The notes: generated from the letters alone by a model not told the origin. Numbered from the stretch's first letter, positions 1-7,038 are shown. The stretch: 64,000 bases of DNA from Acidiluteibacter ferrifornacis (GCF_009909615.1 NZ_WWNE01000018.1:184513-248512), one strand, 5' to 3'. Program-made: numbers and translations.

Positions 1-120
1 GCCATGTAAGATTTGTTGGGCGTAGATAAAAATAGTAATAATAAACCTTTATGAGACATTAAATAATGATGAAAAAACAACACCTGTATATCCCCAATGA
101 ATTTTACATTATGTTAGGGC
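1..120 (-). other. attC-like site of cassette A2 (partial, runs off the window)
   Basis: Read on the minus strand, the core GCCCTAAC (120 to 113) is followed after three bases by the arm ATGTAAAATT (109 to 100). About 86 bases later comes the near-complement AATCTTACAT (13 to 4). The core-to-arm spacing matches that of the complete sites at 784-917 and 51409-51543, although the arm sequence differs. The closing GTTRRRY core would lie beyond position 1. A further GCCCAAC-like core is visible on the minus strand at 21 to 15. Confidence 0.5.
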
Positions 121-161
121 AAGTTTTGTTTTAAATCTTGTGTCTTGTAATTATTTAAAAA

Positions 162-584
162 TTGAATATTAAAATGGGTCTAATAATAGTGAATCAAGAT
201 TTGTCAATATACAATGACAATGAGAAAATGTTTAGGTTAATTGAATGGGATAAAGATGGCGAGCTTTGTTCTATGTCGGAAGAAATGAAATTATTAATTG
301 ACAAATTTTCAAAAAAAGGTATTGAAATAGGTATTTCCTTAAAATATGAAAGAGATGAAATTCTTGATTTAATTTTAACTCCTAAATTAGAAGAAAGCGC
401 AATAATAGATAATTGTCTTCATTTTTCTGAACATTCAGAAAGTATTAATGAATTAATTGATGATTTTTTCAATAAATCTAGTTTACAAATACAATCTTTA
501 CTATCCGATAAAGATAATTTATTATTAAACGAAAAAGATAGTTTAAGAATCACTGTCAAGAAGTCCAACGACTCCACGAACTGA
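162..584 (+). CDS. Hypothetical acidic protein in cassette A2
   Basis: A small acidic protein of about 136-140 residues that I do not recognise. It has no signal peptide, membrane segment or clear motif, and it is rich in Asp, Glu, Ser and Asn. The longest frame starts at a TTG; an in-frame ATG at 174 is the likelier start. It lies inside cassette A2 on the strand opposite to the other cassette genes and overlaps the 3' end of the convergent minus-strand gene by 42 bp. An antisense-oriented cassette gene can carry its own promoter, but none is obvious here. Very AT-rich. Confidence 0.55.
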   Translation: MNIKMGLIIVNQDLSIYNDNEKMFRLIEWDKDGELCSMSEEMKLLIDKFSKKGIEIGISLKYERDEILDLILTPKLEESAIIDNCLHFSEHSESINELIDDFFNKSSLQIQSLLSDKDNLLLNEKDSLRITVKKSNDSTN

Positions 585-770
585 TAACTCATAAATAAAC
601 GATTTAATGTTTTGAATGTTACCTATTAGAGTTATTGAGTTATTATTATTTTTATAGCATTTAACATATTTATGGCGACTTTTCACTTTAGAAACTTTAT
701 CAAATACATTAACAGTATTCGTATTTGGTATGAGTTTGTATGTTTCAGTATATATAGTGTAATCTTCCAT
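543..770 (-). CDS. Small hypothetical cassette protein
   Basis: A 75-residue protein starting at the ATG at 770, which reads MEDYTIYTETYK. The frame is open further upstream to 824, but that stretch lies in the attC-like site, so the shorter start is preferred. The ATG is 21 nt inside the cassette opening end, a typical position for a cassette gene. The composition is mixed, with a Lys/Asn-rich middle (residues about 27-44), and no family is recognised. Its 3' end overlaps the convergent plus-strand gene. Function unknown. Confidence 0.55.
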   Translation of the reverse strand: MEDYTIYTETYKLIPNTNTVNVFDKVSKVKSRHKYVKCYKNNNNSITLIGNIQNIKSFIYELSVRGVVGLLDSDS

Positions 771-783
771 AGTTTTACAATTT

Positions 784-917
784 GCCCTAACGTCTGGGCT
801 ATGAGTAGTTGCGTGGGTTAGCACTCAACTTTGCAAGTACACACCAAACTGAAAATCCGCGAGGATTTTCAGAAGTAGGCGAGAACAAGCAATTACTTAT
901 AGCCATTGTTGGCGTGT
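784..917 (-). other. attC-like recombination site between cassettes A1 and A2
   Basis: The 134-bp site lies between core GCCCTAAC (784-791) and core GTTGGCGTG (908-916). Inner arms GGCTATGAGTAGTTGC (797-812) and GCAATTACTTATAGCC (889-904) are complementary at 14 of 16 positions. Between them is a perfect 10-bp hairpin, CTGAAAATCC/GGATTTTCAG (849-858/863-872) with loop GCGA. The layout of outer cores, inner arms and a central structured spacer is that of an integron attC site. Almost the same sequence recurs at 51409-51543. Confidence 0.75.
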
Positions 918-1665
918 CGTTATTTTTTTTCATATTCAGTTATTATTGGCATATGGTCGCTGGCACTCAACCAATTTTCAGCAGTTCCAACTTCCAATTT
1001 TGTCAATGTGTTTTCAAATTCTGATGAGCCAAAAACATAATCAATATGGTATGCTCTTTCAAGTTTTCTTTGAAAATATAGAGTTGGTTTACTTTCCTTT
1101 CCTTGTTTTTCTCCTGTAACTTTATGGTAAAAACTTTCAATACCAATTTCTTTAAGTTCATTCACGACATCAGAATGATTCCACCATCTATCCCATTCGT
1201 CCCATATTGTATTACTATTGAAATCTCCAATTAATAGAATGTTTTTCATTTTATTACGATTAACTTGAAGATATTTCCAAAATTGTCCCATATATCCAAA
1301 ATTCGGTGAATTGTTTCTGTGAGTCCAAACAGCTAATAAGTTAAATTCGTTGTTAATTTCGCACGGTAAAAAATGTTTCACTCTATGGTCTTTAAATTCG
1401 TTCGACCAATTCAACTTTTTTAATGTTATTTCTGGTTTAGCGAATATCGCAAGTCCTTTATTTTTAGTGTCTCCGTTCCAAATATAGTTTTTCGCCCAAT
1501 TTTGATATTCTTTGTGTTTTGATTCGGTTGGGTTTTCACATTCTTGGATTACATAAATATCAGCATTCAGTTCCGCAATTTGGTCGAACTTTTTTCTAAA
1601 TGCTCCATTACAATTCCAAGTTACTATTCTCAATTTCCAACAGTTTTTTTCTAATGCACGCCAAC
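908..1665 (-). mobile_element. Integron-like gene cassette A1
   Basis: On the minus strand it opens with GTTGGCGTGC (1665 to 1656) and closes with ACACGCCAAC (917 to 908); nine bases of the two ends are exact complements. The single gene fills the unit: its stop codon is three bases before the closing sequence. This is the first cassette after the head hairpin next to the integrase. Confidence 0.7.
920..1633 (-). CDS. Endonuclease/exonuclease/phosphatase (EEP) family protein
   Basis: A 237-residue EEP-superfamily protein (exonuclease III/DNase I-like fold). Visible family motifs are TWNCNG at residues 5-10, the metal-binding Glu31 in IQECE, GDFNS at 136-140 and SDHMP at 225-229 with the catalytic Asp-His pair. 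All key residues are present, so it is probably an active Mg-dependent hydrolase; DNA, RNA or phosphoester substrate cannot be told from sequence. There is no signal peptide. The start is a TTG at 1633, because the homology begins at MRIVTWN. It is the sole gene of cassette A1 and could serve in nucleic-acid defence or repair, which is inference. Confidence 0.85.
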   Translation of the reverse strand: MRIVTWNCNGAFRKKFDQIAELNADIYVIQECENPTESKHKEYQNWAKNYIWNGDTKNKGLAIFAKPEITLKKLNWSNEFKDHRVKHFLPCEINNEFNLLAVWTHRNNSPNFGYMGQFWKYLQVNRNKMKNILLIGDFNSNTIWDEWDRWWNHSDVVNELKEIGIESFYHKVTGEKQGKESKPTLYFQRKLERAYHIDYVFGSSEFENTLTKLEVGTAENWLSASDHMPIITEYEKK

Positions 1666-1699
1666 AAGTGGATATGACGCACTCTGTGCGTCATATCCA
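1656..1699 (-). other. attI-like head site of locus A (perfect hairpin plus core)
   Basis: TGGATATGACGCAC (1669-1682) and GTGCGTCATATCCA (1686-1699) form a perfect 14-bp stem with loop TCT. It lies five bases past the integrase stop and is followed, in cassette orientation, by ACTTG and the GTTGGCG core of cassette A1. An almost identical hairpin heads locus B at 53230-53260. It lacks a following T-run, which argues against a simple terminator. A role as the integration platform (attI equivalent) is inferred. Confidence 0.6.
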
Positions 1700-1703
1700 T
1701 ATT

Positions 1704-2852
1704 TTAAATTTGGCCTAAATTAATTAATTCAATTGGACTTTTTATTTTATGAATATGATTTGTAGCAATATGGGTGTATATTTCTGTAGTTTGACTCGAA
1801 TTGTGCCCCAGCAATACTTGTATTGATCGTAAATCAGTTCCATTTTCTAATAAATGGGTCGCAAATGAATGACGCAATGTATGAGCACTTATGTTTTTTC
1901 GAATACCAGCTATAGATGCCGCTCTTTTTATTAACTTATTGATACTTGATCCGGTATACGGTAAGCCCGTAGGACCCTCAAATAGATACTTCTTAGGTCG
2001 ATACCTTTTGTAATAAGTCCGTAAATCACTTAGTAGTCGTTCACTCAATAACGAAACTCGGTCTTTGTTACCCTTTGATTGCTTTATAGTTATCAATAGA
2101 CGCTTACTATCAATGTCTTCTAACCGCAGGTTAATTAATTCGCTCCTTCTTAATCCGGCTGAATAAAGTAAACTGATGATGCACCTGTGCTTAATGTTTC
2201 CTGTTGCCCAAATTAAGTTCTCCACCTCTTTTAAAGCCAATACAGTAGGGAGTTTGTGCTCTTTGTTGGGTCGATTGATCGAATAAAACCGATTAGGCAT
2301 GCCCATAACCACCTCGTAGTAGAATTTTATAGAATTGATAATCAGATTGAGGGAACTTTTGGATGCTCCTTGCCGTTGCTTCATTAAAAGGTATTCATGT
2401 ATCTCCTTTTCAGAGAGTTTATTGTAGTCGATTTCAAAATGATTGATAAAATTTTCAAAATGATAGATGTATGATTTTGCAGTAGCAAATGAATACATTT
2501 TTAATTCAAGTGTATCATAAAACGCTATGGGACAATATTTCACTCCAAACCGTTTCGGCCGATTCTTAAAGTCTGATAGAGTGATCATTTCATCGTTAAA
2601 CCCTGTTGCATTCCCGAAGAAATGCTTGCCATTAACCCAAGCTACACCTCTAAATGTATTGAATATGAGGTCTATGTTTGCTTCAGTGTTCAAAATGTAC
2701 GCCATTCCAAATTGATTGCTCCACCTCACATTTGGTAACCCTTTTACCAACGCATTTAGCACTTTATTGGGATAAAATTGTAAACCAATTTGCTTCTCAT
2801 TCTTGATAAACAAGTGTTTTAAGGTTATTTTATATAGAACAGAAGGATTCAT
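1704..2852 (-). CDS. Tyrosine recombinase/integrase of the cassette locus
   Basis: A 382-residue tyrosine recombinase. The N-terminal ~110 residues are a lineage-specific region (residues 11-80 contain KHLFIKNEKQIGLQFYPNK). A SAM-like core-binding domain follows at about 112-190 and a catalytic domain at 200-375. Catalytic residues are Arg235 (GLRRSEL), Lys259 or Lys263, His324 and Arg327 (HTLRHSF), His350 (LLGH) and Tyr359 (IYTH). The C-terminus IKSPIELI resembles ends seen in IntI and related enzymes. I see no IntI-type extra segment between motif II and the HxxR box, so it is closer to Xer enzymes. It points toward the cassettes, as in reverse-oriented integrons. It is distinct from the housekeeping XerD at 59933. 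Confidence 0.92.
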   Translation of the reverse strand: MNPSVLYKITLKHLFIKNEKQIGLQFYPNKVLNALVKGLPNVRWSNQFGMAYILNTEANIDLIFNTFRGVAWVNGKHFFGNATGFNDEMITLSDFKNRPKRFGVKYCPIAFYDTLELKMYSFATAKSYIYHFENFINHFEIDYNKLSEKEIHEYLLMKQRQGASKSSLNLIINSIKFYYEVVMGMPNRFYSINRPNKEHKLPTVLALKEVENLIWATGNIKHRCIISLLYSAGLRRSELINLRLEDIDSKRLLITIKQSKGNKDRVSLLSERLLSDLRTYYKRYRPKKYLFEGPTGLPYTGSSINKLIKRAASIAGIRKNISAHTLRHSFATHLLENGTDLRSIQVLLGHNSSQTTEIYTHIATNHIHKIKSPIELINLGQI

Positions 2853-2890
2853 TTGACATAATTCGTAATAATATAAACAATCAGCAGTCT

Positions 2891-2921
2891 AATAGTCGCT
2901 TAATAGACGACTATTAAGCGA
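2891..2921. promoter_or_regulatory. Overlapping alternative hairpins between integrase and zinc-finger gene
   Basis: In the 90-bp divergent intergenic region, AATAGTCG (2891-2898) pairs with CGACTATT (2908-2915). TCGCTTAATAG (2896-2906) pairs with CTATTAAGCGA (2911-2921). The two stems share bases and exclude each other. This could be an operator shared by the two divergent genes or a second recombination site; the structure is seen, the role is not. Confidence 0.5.
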
Positions 2922-2942
2922 TTAAATATTTATCTTTATCTG

Positions 2943-3320
2943 ATGGATTCCATTCAGTCGTGCCCCATTTGTAGCAACCCAATAGTTGGGAGAACAGATA
3001 AAATATACTGCTCCTTAGAATGTAAGCGAGCTTCCGATTATGAAAAAAGAAAAGTCGAAGAAAAACTCTTTATCAGCATTGATCGCCAGTTAAAAACCAA
3101 TCGTAAAATCTTAAAAAAGTACAATCGAGTAGGTAAAACCACATTGCGGAAAGAAGAATTAATCAAGGAAGGTTTTAATCCAAACTACTTCACCCATTAC
3201 TGGAAAAACAGTAATGGAGACATTTATTTGTTTGTATACGATTATGGTTTTTTAGCACTGAAAGAAAATTTAAAAGACAAATACCTCATCGTTCAGTGGC
3301 AAGCATATATGAGTAAATAA
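2943..3320 (+). CDS. Zinc-ribbon protein divergent from the integrase
   Basis: A 125-residue protein with an N-terminal Cys4 zinc-binding knuckle: CPIC at residues 7-10 and CSLEC at 23-27. A basic helical stretch follows at about 30-60, then a C-terminal aromatic-rich segment (FNPNYFTHYWKN at about 78-89). No catalytic motif is seen. From memory, close relatives sit beside this integrase type in other flavobacteria, so it may be a partner or regulator of the recombinase; that link is inference. It starts 90 bp from the integrase start across a hairpin-rich divergent region. Confidence 0.7.
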   Translation: MDSIQSCPICSNPIVGRTDKIYCSLECKRASDYEKRKVEEKLFISIDRQLKTNRKILKKYNRVGKTTLRKEELIKEGFNPNYFTHYWKNSNGDIYLFVYDYGFLALKENLKDKYLIVQWQAYMSK

Positions 3321-3325
3321 ATCAA

Positions 3326-4795
3326 TTATAAGTCAAACAATAAGCCGCCAAAGTGTGCATTGGCTGTTTCAGAGTGGGTAATCCAAACCAATTCATTCTC
3401 GTCGCACTTCCGCACGTATGCATTGATCAATACTTGAATGTCTTGGTCGTCGTAGCCATAATTGATATAATCCAACGCTTCCTCAACAGAAGTAATCACG
3501 GCATCTTTAGGAGCCTCACCATATCCTTTATATCTTCCCTTTTGTAGCAATACAATGCTGTTTACTTCATCGTTACGTCCTTTTCCCCTTATGATAAATG
3601 AATTATTCTCTTTGTCCGTTTCTAGTATCGCCTTTTCAAACCGTTGGTTATAATCCGTTACACTTTCTTCTTCTACACATGCTCCTTTGCACTCATCCAC
3701 TTCGTAACTGTAACAGCTAGTATGCTGCGGAGTTTGAAGGCTGCATAACTTTGGGCACAATTCGAACTGAGCACATAAAACTTCCAAATACTTCCGTGAT
3801 TCATATGCAGATCTAAAACTGATCAATGGGCGGTCGTGTTTGCCCGTTCTCCCCAACGTAAAGCGGCCATATCCATTCTGATCAATATAAGAATACAAAC
3901 CATAATTAAGGGTTACTTTCTTCATCGAACGATTATAAATCGGCCAGTGTTTTTTGATGGCATGAGCTTCAGTTAGCATCATAATCAGTTCATTGCTGCA
4001 AATTTCAACAGACACGTCGTGAATATTTTCAGCAAAATTATTTTTACTCTTGGTATTCGTATTTCCTGAAAAGTGAGCATGCACTCGCTTTTTTAAATCT
4101 ATTGCTTTACCTACATAAATTACTTTGCCTTTCTGATTATAAAATGAATAAACGCCCATTTCATTGGGGATAGATTCAAACTTTTCTTTATCCAAATGGG
4201 GGGGAAGTATGGCTTCTTTTGATCTTGGATTCAAAGATTCTTTGATAAAGCCTTTGGTGTCCTTTTCAACCAACAAATGCAGTAGTAAAGCGGTGGCATC
4301 GGCATCTCCCAAGGCTCGGTGCCTGTCTGTCAATGGAATACCTAGTTGGCCGCAAATCTTGCCTAAGCTATATGACGGAAAGCCAGGAATAATTTTTCGG
4401 CTCAAACGAACGGTGCAGAGTTTTTTACGCTGAAAACGTTCACCTGCTCTGTTGTATGATTCTCGAATAAATCCGTAATCAAAATTCACATTGTGCGCTA
4501 CAAAAATAGCTCCTTGAGTAAAGGATTCTATCTGAGGAATAATTTCGTGAAACAAGGGAGCATTAGCCACCATTTCATTCGTAATCCCAGTTAAATGGGT
4601 AATGTTTGGCGGAATGAGTTGCTCTGGATTAACTAAAGTTGAGAATCGATCAATTATTTGCTCCCCGTCGGTTAATACGATAGCAATTTCTGTAATTCGC
4701 CCGTGTGCAATACTGCCTCCCGTAGTTTCTATATCCGTTACGGCATATATCGCATGAGTAGGCTTCATTTTTTGTTTGTCAAAGGAGATCATCAA
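3326..4795 (-). CDS. DnaQ-like 3'-5' exonuclease with GIY-YIG nuclease domain
   Basis: A 489-residue two-domain nuclease. The N-terminal half is a DEDDh exonuclease of the DNA polymerase III epsilon type: DIETTGG (ExoI, about residues 21-27), HNVNFDYGF (ExoII) and HRALGDADAT (ExoIII). A GIY-YIG domain follows, with GVYSFYNQKG and VIYVGKAIDLKKRVHAHF, as in UvrC and Cho. A Cys-containing region near residues 350-375 follows. The architecture is that of the Bacteroidota DnaQ-Cho fusion presumed to act in excision repair. A likelier start is the ATG at 4792 or the one at residue 11. It overlaps the upstream pterin dehydratase gene by 17 bp, indicating co-transcription. Confidence 0.9.
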   Translation of the reverse strand: MMISFDKQKMKPTHAIYAVTDIETTGGSIAHGRITEIAIVLTDGEQIIDRFSTLVNPEQLIPPNITHLTGITNEMVANAPLFHEIIPQIESFTQGAIFVAHNVNFDYGFIRESYNRAGERFQRKKLCTVRLSRKIIPGFPSYSLGKICGQLGIPLTDRHRALGDADATALLLHLLVEKDTKGFIKESLNPRSKEAILPPHLDKEKFESIPNEMGVYSFYNQKGKVIYVGKAIDLKKRVHAHFSGNTNTKSKNNFAENIHDVSVEICSNELIMMLTEAHAIKKHWPIYNRSMKKVTLNYGLYSYIDQNGYGRFTLGRTGKHDRPLISFRSAYESRKYLEVLCAQFELCPKLCSLQTPQHTSCYSYEVDECKGACVEEESVTDYNQRFEKAILETDKENNSFIIRGKGRNDEVNSIVLLQKGRYKGYGEAPKDAVITSVEEALDYINYGYDDQDIQVLINAYVRKCDENELVWITHSETANAHFGGLLFDL

Positions 4796-5012
4796 TATTT
4801 TGAGCCATTTCGCGATCTTTCGCAGTTATCGTATTGCCTTCATCATGGGTGGTGAGCGTTATGTTCACTTGGTTGTAAATATTGCTCCACTCAGGGTGAT
4901 GATTTAGCTTTTCAGCAATTATCGCCACCTTGGACATAAACGCCCAGGCTTCGATAAAGTTTTTAAATTCAAATGTTCTCTTTAGAGAATTGTTTTCTTC
5001 TTTCCAGCTCAT
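4779..5012 (-). CDS. 4a-hydroxytetrahydrobiopterin dehydratase (pterin-4a-carbinolamine dehydratase)
   Basis: A protein of about 77 residues, the usual size for a PCD/DCoH enzyme, which recycles the pterin cofactor of aromatic amino-acid hydroxylases. The signature EKLNHHPEWSNIYNQV carries the catalytic HHP, and THDEGNTITAKD matches the C-terminal family block. The ATG at 5012 (MSWKEE) is preferred; the frame opens at a TTG at 5033. It sits between the lipoate ligase and the DnaQ-GIY-YIG gene on the same strand, overlapping the latter. Confidence 0.92.
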   Translation of the reverse strand: MSWKEENNSLKRTFEFKNFIEAWAFMSKVAIIAEKLNHHPEWSNIYNQVNITLTTHDEGNTITAKDREMAQNIDDLL

Positions 5013-5045
5013 AAATTCTACTTTTCCACTCAAGTTAATAAAAAC

Positions 5046-6026
5046 TTAAAACATTGATGCCAATAAATCTTCTTTAGAAACATTGTTAAAATAGGATTTT
5101 AAATCAAGCTCATCTAGTTTAGCCTCAATGGCTTTTTTGTCGTGAGCGCAGCCTACCAATGCATTTTCTACCGCGTCAATATCGTTGATATGGAAAAAAT
5201 CTCCTTCTATTTTCGCAGCTTGTATTATGCCTTTTTTTACGTCAAGATTCATTTCAATAACGCCTCCTGTTGTTTTTACTCCTTGCTTAAAGTTATAGTT
5301 TGGAGAATGTCCAAAATTCCATTCCCAAGTAGCGTATTTTTCATCTCTCAATTTTTGAATGGCTGCAATATCTTCTGGAGTGAACTCATAAAGCTTCGCA
5401 TCTTCAAAAGTGCTAAGGATATGATCCATAATTTTATCCGTAAAGGCATCCAAACTAAGCGGTTCTTTCAAATGCTCGGTTATGTTCGTAACTCTTTTAG
5501 GAATCGATTTGATGGCTCTGTCTTTGTATTTCAATGGACTCACTTTTAATCCTCCACTTACATTTTTCATTTCTGAAGAAAACAATAGCGTGCCATGATG
5601 CAAAACTTTATTTTTAAATACGTGTTCTGCATTTCCTGAAAATTTTCGACCATCAATAGTTAAGTCATTTCTTCCTTCAAATTTGGCATCAACTCCTAAT
5701 TTTTGCAACACTTCTATAATGGGCAAAGTATATCGCCTAAAATCTACCAAATTGGATTCTTCTCCCGTTCTGGTAAACGAAAAATTCAGGTTACCCAAAT
5801 CGTGATAAACAGCCCCACCACCGGAAAGTCGTCTAACCACTTTTATACCTTGTTTTTCAACATAGTCGGTATTTATTTCGGCTAAAGTGTTTTGATGTTT
5901 TCCTACGATAATGGCATTGTCGTTTCTCCAAAGCATAAAGCAATCTTCTTGAATATTTTTGAAGATATATTCATCGGTGGCAATATTGAAATAAGGATCA
6001 GTAGATTGGTGTTTGATACAAAGCAT
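5046..6026 (-). CDS. lplA: Lipoate--protein ligase A
   Basis: About 326 residues from the ATG at 6026 (MLCIKHQS); the frame is open 14 codons further but without homology. It activates free lipoate with ATP and attaches it to lipoyl domains of 2-oxoacid dehydrogenases and GcvH. The family motifs RRLSGGGAVYHDLGNLNFSF, the lysine-bearing GRKFSGNAEHVF and the HHGTLLFS block are present. A C-terminal accessory domain of about 90 residues is included, so it is the full bacterial LplA rather than a stand-alone catalytic unit. A glycine-cleavage T gene lies elsewhere in the window (35222). Confidence 0.93.
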   Translation of the reverse strand: MLCIKHQSTDPYFNIATDEYIFKNIQEDCFMLWRNDNAIIVGKHQNTLAEINTDYVEKQGIKVVRRLSGGGAVYHDLGNLNFSFTRTGEESNLVDFRRYTLPIIEVLQKLGVDAKFEGRNDLTIDGRKFSGNAEHVFKNKVLHHGTLLFSSEMKNVSGGLKVSPLKYKDRAIKSIPKRVTNITEHLKEPLSLDAFTDKIMDHILSTFEDAKLYEFTPEDIAAIQKLRDEKYATWEWNFGHSPNYNFKQGVKTTGGVIEMNLDVKKGIIQAAKIEGDFFHINDIDAVENALVGCAHDKKAIEAKLDELDLKSYFNNVSKEDLLASMF

Positions 6027-6272
6027 AACTTCTTTTTTTGTAAGGCTACAAAGGTAAACAAGGCTCAATGGAATTCAATTATTCCTTACAACAAATTGTA
6101 AAGTATATCAGTTCACTCTGAGACCATATAAAATGGGATTAGTTCTTTAGTTAGGGTAGGAGGCGGTCTCAGTTTCCATGTATTTCCCTATGAATATATT
6201 CCTCTAAGAGTTTCAAATTAGAAAGTTTTAATAACACACTTTTGGTGATGTACAGAATTGTTTAAAATGAAG

Positions 6273-6305
6273 CAAAAAAATAGGCTGCTCAATAGAACAG
6301 CCTAT
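6273..6305 (-). terminator. Rho-independent terminator
   Basis: ATAGGCTG (6280-6287) pairs with CAGCCTAT (6298-6305). Read on the minus strand the stem is followed by a run of seven T. It lies just downstream of the 38-residue membrane ORF at 6328. Confidence 0.8.
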
Positions 6306-6327
6306 CATAATCTTATATGATGTTGTA

Positions 6328-6444
6328 TTAAAGGTGAAAAACAACCTTAAGAATCACCACTAATACTATGACTAATCCAGTAAAAAAAATAACAGGACCA
6401 AACCCTTTTTTTATGGACTTTTGATTTTTTACTTCAGTATTCAT
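6328..6444 (-). CDS. Small single-span membrane protein (38 residues)
   Basis: A short frame starting MNTEVKNQKSIKKGFGP, then a hydrophobic stretch from VIFFTGL to VILKVVF that can span the membrane, ending in HL and a TAA. A Lys-rich N-terminus before the span suggests N-in topology. A convincing terminator follows 23 bp downstream. Function unknown; the terminator and the clean topology argue that it is a real gene. Confidence 0.5.
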   Translation of the reverse strand: MNTEVKNQKSIKKGFGPVIFFTGLVIVLVVILKVVFHL

Positions 6445-6527
6445 TTGAAATTGAATTAAATTAATAACACTTTTAAAAAGATGGTTAGTATTAGTGTACC
6501 AACCAATTGCAAGAAAATGAAGTATTA

Positions 6528-6872
6528 CTAATTTCTAAAGCATTGCACCCATATTGATAAGGATACTTTGCCATTCAAAAACTGATTAAAACAATAGTTG
6601 GGTAACAATTGAGGGTTCAATTGTTTGGTATATCGGTAAAAGCTAATAAAAGAGGTATTGTTTTTAATTACCTCCCAGCTGCGTTGCAATAATTGATGCA
6701 GAGAATTTCCCTCTAACTGCTGCTCGGCAGGTGTCATTTGAAAAAGTGCACTTTTTACAATGGAAGTCGGAAGTTGGTCATGGTAGTCTTGTTTCAACGA
6801 AGCTGGTGAAAACAAAATGGCCACGAAGAATAAGAATATTCCCAGACCGAAAGAAAGGTGCTCTTTTTTCAT
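6528..6872 (-). CDS. Hypothetical exported or anchored protein
   Basis: About 114 residues from the ATG at 6872 (MKKEHLSFG). The N-terminus is a signal-anchor (FGLGIFLFFVAILFSPA, about residues 8-24), so the rest probably lies outside the cytoplasm. The remainder has no recognised domain; it contains a Leu/Gln-rich segment (LEGNSLHQLLQRSW) and two Cys near the end. No operon partner is adjacent. Function unknown. Confidence 0.55.
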   Translation of the reverse strand: MKKEHLSFGLGIFLFFVAILFSPASLKQDYHDQLPTSIVKSALFQMTPAEQQLEGNSLHQLLQRSWEVIKNNTSFISFYRYTKQLNPQLLPNYCFNQFLNGKVSLSIWVQCFRN

Positions 6873-6988
6873 GAAGCACAAAGTTAGTTCATTCTTTGTT
6901 TGTCAATCAATTATTAATTAAAAATTGGTTGTTAAAAAGTTCAAAATGATTTTACACAATCGATACTTTCTAAAGTGTTATTTATGCG

Positions 6989-6996
6989 TACTTTTG
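6989..6996 (+). promoter_or_regulatory. Bacteroidota -7 box of ppa
   Basis: TACTTTTG fits the TAnnTTTG consensus and lies 43 bp before the ppa ATG. The upstream -33 element is not clear. Confidence 0.5.
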
Positions 6997-7038
6997 CCAC
7001 CCCAAAAAAATAGAGAAAACAGATTTAAGATAAATAAT

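Larger units (their letters stand above)
113..791 (-). mobile_element. Integron-like gene cassette A2
   Basis: On the minus strand the unit opens with GTTAGGGCAA (791 to 782) and closes with its exact reverse complement TTGCCCTAAC (122 to 113). This is how a circular integron cassette looks once integrated. It carries a minus-strand gene whose ATG lies 21 nt inside the opening end and a plus-strand gene that converges on it. The boundaries are seen directly; mobility is inferred. Confidence 0.65.

Noticed and set aside
809-1024. Plus-strand frame across the attC-like site
   Set aside because: It is an artefact of the recombination site and the 3' end of the EEP gene on the other strand.
1669-1699. 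Head hairpin as a rho-independent terminator of the integrase
   Set aside because: No T-run follows the stem on the minus strand, and the same hairpin heads locus B where no integrase is present.
6118-6172. Inverted repeat CTGAGACC/GGTCTCAG with a 39-base spacer
   Set aside because: Short stem, long spacer and no second copy or associated gene; could be chance.
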